Notes under the pieces: model-generated
Told to the model about the DNA's origin: nothing
The model's database searches: none
What the model saw: only the letters and a program-made list of their open reading frames with translations
Part shown: positions 5,958 through 7,608 of the stretch, one piece after another
How positions within the stretch are numbered: the stretch's first letter is position 1
Layout: each line of letters begins with the position of its first letter
NCBI GenBank assembly: GCA_937911845.1
Contig: CALDQF010000285.1
Location: forward strand, 1-7,608
From: an uncultured Phycisphaera sp.
GTDB taxonomy: Bacteria > Planctomycetota > Phycisphaerae > Phycisphaerales > SM1A02
Direction of reading: 5' to 3'
Length of the DNA: 7,608 bases
Made by a program: the position numbers and the translations under genes

Positions 5958-7331
5958 TTGTCCATCGAAGTGACCATGCCCCGCTTGTCCGACACCATGG
6001 AGTCGGGCACCATCGTTGAGTGGAAAGTTGCCGTTGGTGACAAAGTCTCCTCTGGAGATGTTGTTGCTGATGTTGAGACCGACAAGGCCACCATGGAACT
6101 CGCCGTGTATGACGACGGCACCATTGCCTCCATCGACGTCGAACCAGGCGTGCAGGTTGATGTCGGCACGGTCATCGCATTGTTGGCCGAAAAAGGTGAG
6201 GATCCCGCGAACCTCAAACCCGCATCTTCGGCACCAGCTCCCGCGGCAGCTCCTGAACCCGCCCCTGAACCCGCCCCTGAACCCGCCCCCGAACCTGCGT
6301 CTTCGCCTACACCGGTGGCCAGCCCCGCGGTGTCAGCCACCCCGGCAGCATCGTCCTCCGGTGGAGGCATGCGCATTAGCCCAGTGGCTCGGCGTATGGC
6401 CGAATCGGCGGGAATCCCATTGGCCACCATTGTGGGCACGGGTCCCTCTGGTCGCATTATCAAACGAGACGTGGAAGCCGCAATGGCGACGGGTGCCGAG
6501 ACGGCTGCCAGCGTACCGCCCGCCGTCAACGTACCAGCCGTGGCTGCTTCGCCCATTGCCCAGCCGGTCGCTCAAGCATCTTCTATCGCGATCACGCCGA
6601 TCGAGTCCATGGCCGGTCACGGATCGCCAATGGCCAGCCGGCGGGTGCCACTGTCCAACATGCGGCAAGTGATCGCACGGCGTTTGGTTGAATCCAAAAC
6701 CACCATTCCGCATTACCAAGTGTCGATGTCCTTTGACATGGATCCACTTATGACGATGCGTAAGGATCTCAACGAGAAGTTGGCCGGAGGCGACGTGAAG
6801 TTGTCGGTCAATGACTTCTTGGTTCGGGCCGCTGCACTGGCCATGCATCAGCACCCTGACTTCAACGCCTCGTTTGATGGTGATGCCATCGTGCAGCATG
6901 GCGCCGTCAATGTTGGCATCGCCATCTCGCTTCCTGAAGACAAAGGCGGTGGCCTTGTGGTGGGTGTCATTCGCGATGCCGATCGCAAGAGCCTGCGCAT
7001 GATCTCTGCCGAGTCCAAAGCCCTGGCCGAGAAGGCTCGTACTCGAGGTCTAGCCCCAGAAGATATGGAAGGTGCCACCTTCACCATCTCCAATTTGGGG
7101 ATGTACGGGGTTGACCATTTCACTGCCATCATCAATCCACCCAACAGCGCGATCCTCGCCGTTGGGGGAGCCATGAAGCAGCCGGTGGTTCGGGGCGATT
7201 CCATCGAAGTTGGCCATCGAATGACCGCAACGTTGTCGAACGACCACCGTGTCATTGACGGCGCCATGGCGGCCCGGTGGTTGCAGACGGTCCGCGAATC
7301 CGTCGAGCACCCGACGCTCCTGCTGGTGTAA
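5958..7331 (+). CDS. pdhC: Pyruvate dehydrogenase E2, dihydrolipoamide acetyltransferase
   Basis: This 457-residue E2 core protein carries the acetyl group from E1 on a lipoyl arm and transfers it to CoA. Domains in order: a single N-terminal lipoyl domain (1-80) with ETDKATMEL, where Lys43 is the lipoylated residue; a Pro/Ala/Glu-rich linker (about 82-135) with four PEPA units; a peripheral subunit-binding domain (138-176, ISPVARRMAESAGIPL then GTGPSGRIIKRDV) that holds E1 and/or E3; a second Ala/Pro linker (about 177-225); and the acyltransferase domain (226-457). The catalytic signature is SNDHRVIDG with His430 and Asp434 (HxxxDG). The start codon is TTG, an inefficient initiator, with a good Shine-Dalgarno site. 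It is the last operon gene in the window: a convergent gene begins 28 nt after the stop, so E3 is not encoded downstream. Other 2-oxoacid E2 proteins share this layout. The pairing with pdhA and pdhB and the MPRLSDTMESGTIV start favour pyruvate. Confidence 0.95.
   Translation: MSIEVTMPRLSDTMESGTIVEWKVAVGDKVSSGDVVADVETDKATMELAVYDDGTIASIDVEPGVQVDVGTVIALLAEKGEDPANLKPASSAPAPAAAPEPAPEPAPEPAPEPASSPTPVASPAVSATPAASSSGGGMRISPVARRMAESAGIPLATIVGTGPSGRIIKRDVEAAMATGAETAASVPPAVNVPAVAASPIAQPVAQASSIAITPIESMAGHGSPMASRRVPLSNMRQVIARRLVESKTTIPHYQVSMSFDMDPLMTMRKDLNEKLAGGDVKLSVNDFLVRAAALAMHQHPDFNASFDGDAIVQHGAVNVGIAISLPEDKGGGLVVGVIRDADRKSLRMISAESKALAEKARTRGLAPEDMEGATFTISNLGMYGVDHFTAIINPPNSAILAVGGAMKQPVVRGDSIEVGHRMTATLSNDHRVIDGAMAARWLQTVRESVEHPTLLLV
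6252..6299 (+). repeat. Four 12-nt tandem repeats encoding PEPA units in the E2 linker
   Basis: CCTGAACCCGCC occurs three times without change (6252-6287). A fourth copy with three substitutions follows (6288-6299). Each unit encodes Pro-Glu-Pro-Ala, residues 99-114 of E2. The repeat is in frame, so copy-number change by slippage would only alter linker length between the lipoyl and subunit-binding domains. Confidence 0.9.
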
Positions 7332-7359
7332 TTTCGAATTCTGACTTCGCGCCAAATGG

Positions 7360-7608
7360 CTAACGCAGACCGGAAAGTTTGCGCACGCTTCGAACAAAGC
7401 CGCGTGCCGTGTTCGCCCGGACCATAATGCTTAGGAACGACCAGAAAACAGAGCCAACGATGGCCGCCACGACGGCGGAAATGCGTGCGGTATCTTCGAC
7501 AGGAATGGGGGATTCCAGCATGCGATCCCCAAGCGTTTGAATGAGAGAAAGGGGGGCGATGGCTCGCGCCACCTCAGCCCCGGGCCCCAATTGGGCCACC
7601 GCGCTTCC
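7360..7608 (-). CDS. C-terminal part of a probable membrane protein (partial)
   Basis: The reading frame is open from the right window edge to a TAG at 7360-7362, so only the last 82 codons are seen and the true start lies beyond 7608. A GTG at 7599 could serve as a start, but nothing supports it over continuation. The visible part has a loop (about the first 40 residues), then a strongly hydrophobic segment, ISAVVAAIVGSVFWSFLSIMV, fitting one transmembrane helix. A basic tail with several Arg and Lys follows and is probably cytoplasmic by the positive-inside rule. A C-terminal helix plus basic tail is seen in ABC-type permeases, among others, but this is too little to assign a family. The gene converges on pdhC with a 28-nt gap, in which I see no convincing terminator for either strand. 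Confidence 0.55.
   Translation of the reverse strand, partial: GSAVAQLGPGAEVARAIAPLSLIQTLGDRMLESPIPVEDTARISAVVAAIVGSVFWSFLSIMVRANTARGFVRSVRKLSGLR

Noticed and set aside
7332..7359. Bidirectional terminator between pdhC and the convergent gene
   Set aside because: Only a 3-bp GCC/GGC pairing and an EcoRI-like palindrome are present, with no adequate stem or T-tract.

Overview
The window looks like chromosomal DNA from a planctomycete, most likely of the Phycisphaerae. This rests mainly on the large secreted protein encoded at 650-3760. It joins a metzincin-type peptidase to repeated Cys-rich CCxxDGxC modules and a dockerin-like pair of Ca-binding loops, a combination I associate with that group. 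Base composition and codon use look even across the window. No integrase, transposase, CRISPR array or phage gene is visible. The taxonomic call is inference from family knowledge; no search was run.

Layout, left to right. Positions 1-135 hold a leader rich in inverted repeats, ahead of a small predicted lipoprotein gene (136-447). A short spacer with a weak terminator-like element and a -10-like box leads to a complete tRNA-Arg(ACG) gene (500-573). A textbook intrinsic terminator follows it at 576-606. Only 43 nt later begins a gene of about 1036 codons for an exported, multidomain M12B-like metallopeptidase (650-3760). After a 101-nt gap come three tightly packed genes, pdhA (3862-4953), pdhB (4950-5933) and pdhC (5958-7331). 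They encode E1-alpha, E1-beta and E2 of a pyruvate dehydrogenase complex. The right edge holds the 3' part of a convergent gene (7360 to beyond 7608, minus strand) encoding the C-terminus of a probable membrane protein.

How the genes work together. The pdh genes form a clear operon: pdhA and pdhB overlap by 4 nt, pdhB and pdhC are 24 nt apart, and each has a recognisable ribosome binding site. E1-alpha and E1-beta would form the thiamine-diphosphate heterotetramer that decarboxylates pyruvate. E2, with one lipoyl domain, one E1/E3-binding domain and a catalytic domain, would make acetyl-CoA. No dihydrolipoamide dehydrogenase (E3) gene is present. Because a convergent gene follows pdhC by 28 nt, E3 must be encoded elsewhere. 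The peptidase acts outside the cytoplasm and has no evident link to the pdh operon.

I do not see a clearly new system. The points most worth a second look are the mosaic architecture of the peptidase (including an unassigned domain), its start jammed against a tRNA terminator, the structured leader of the lipoprotein gene, and an inverted repeat in the pdhA leader.
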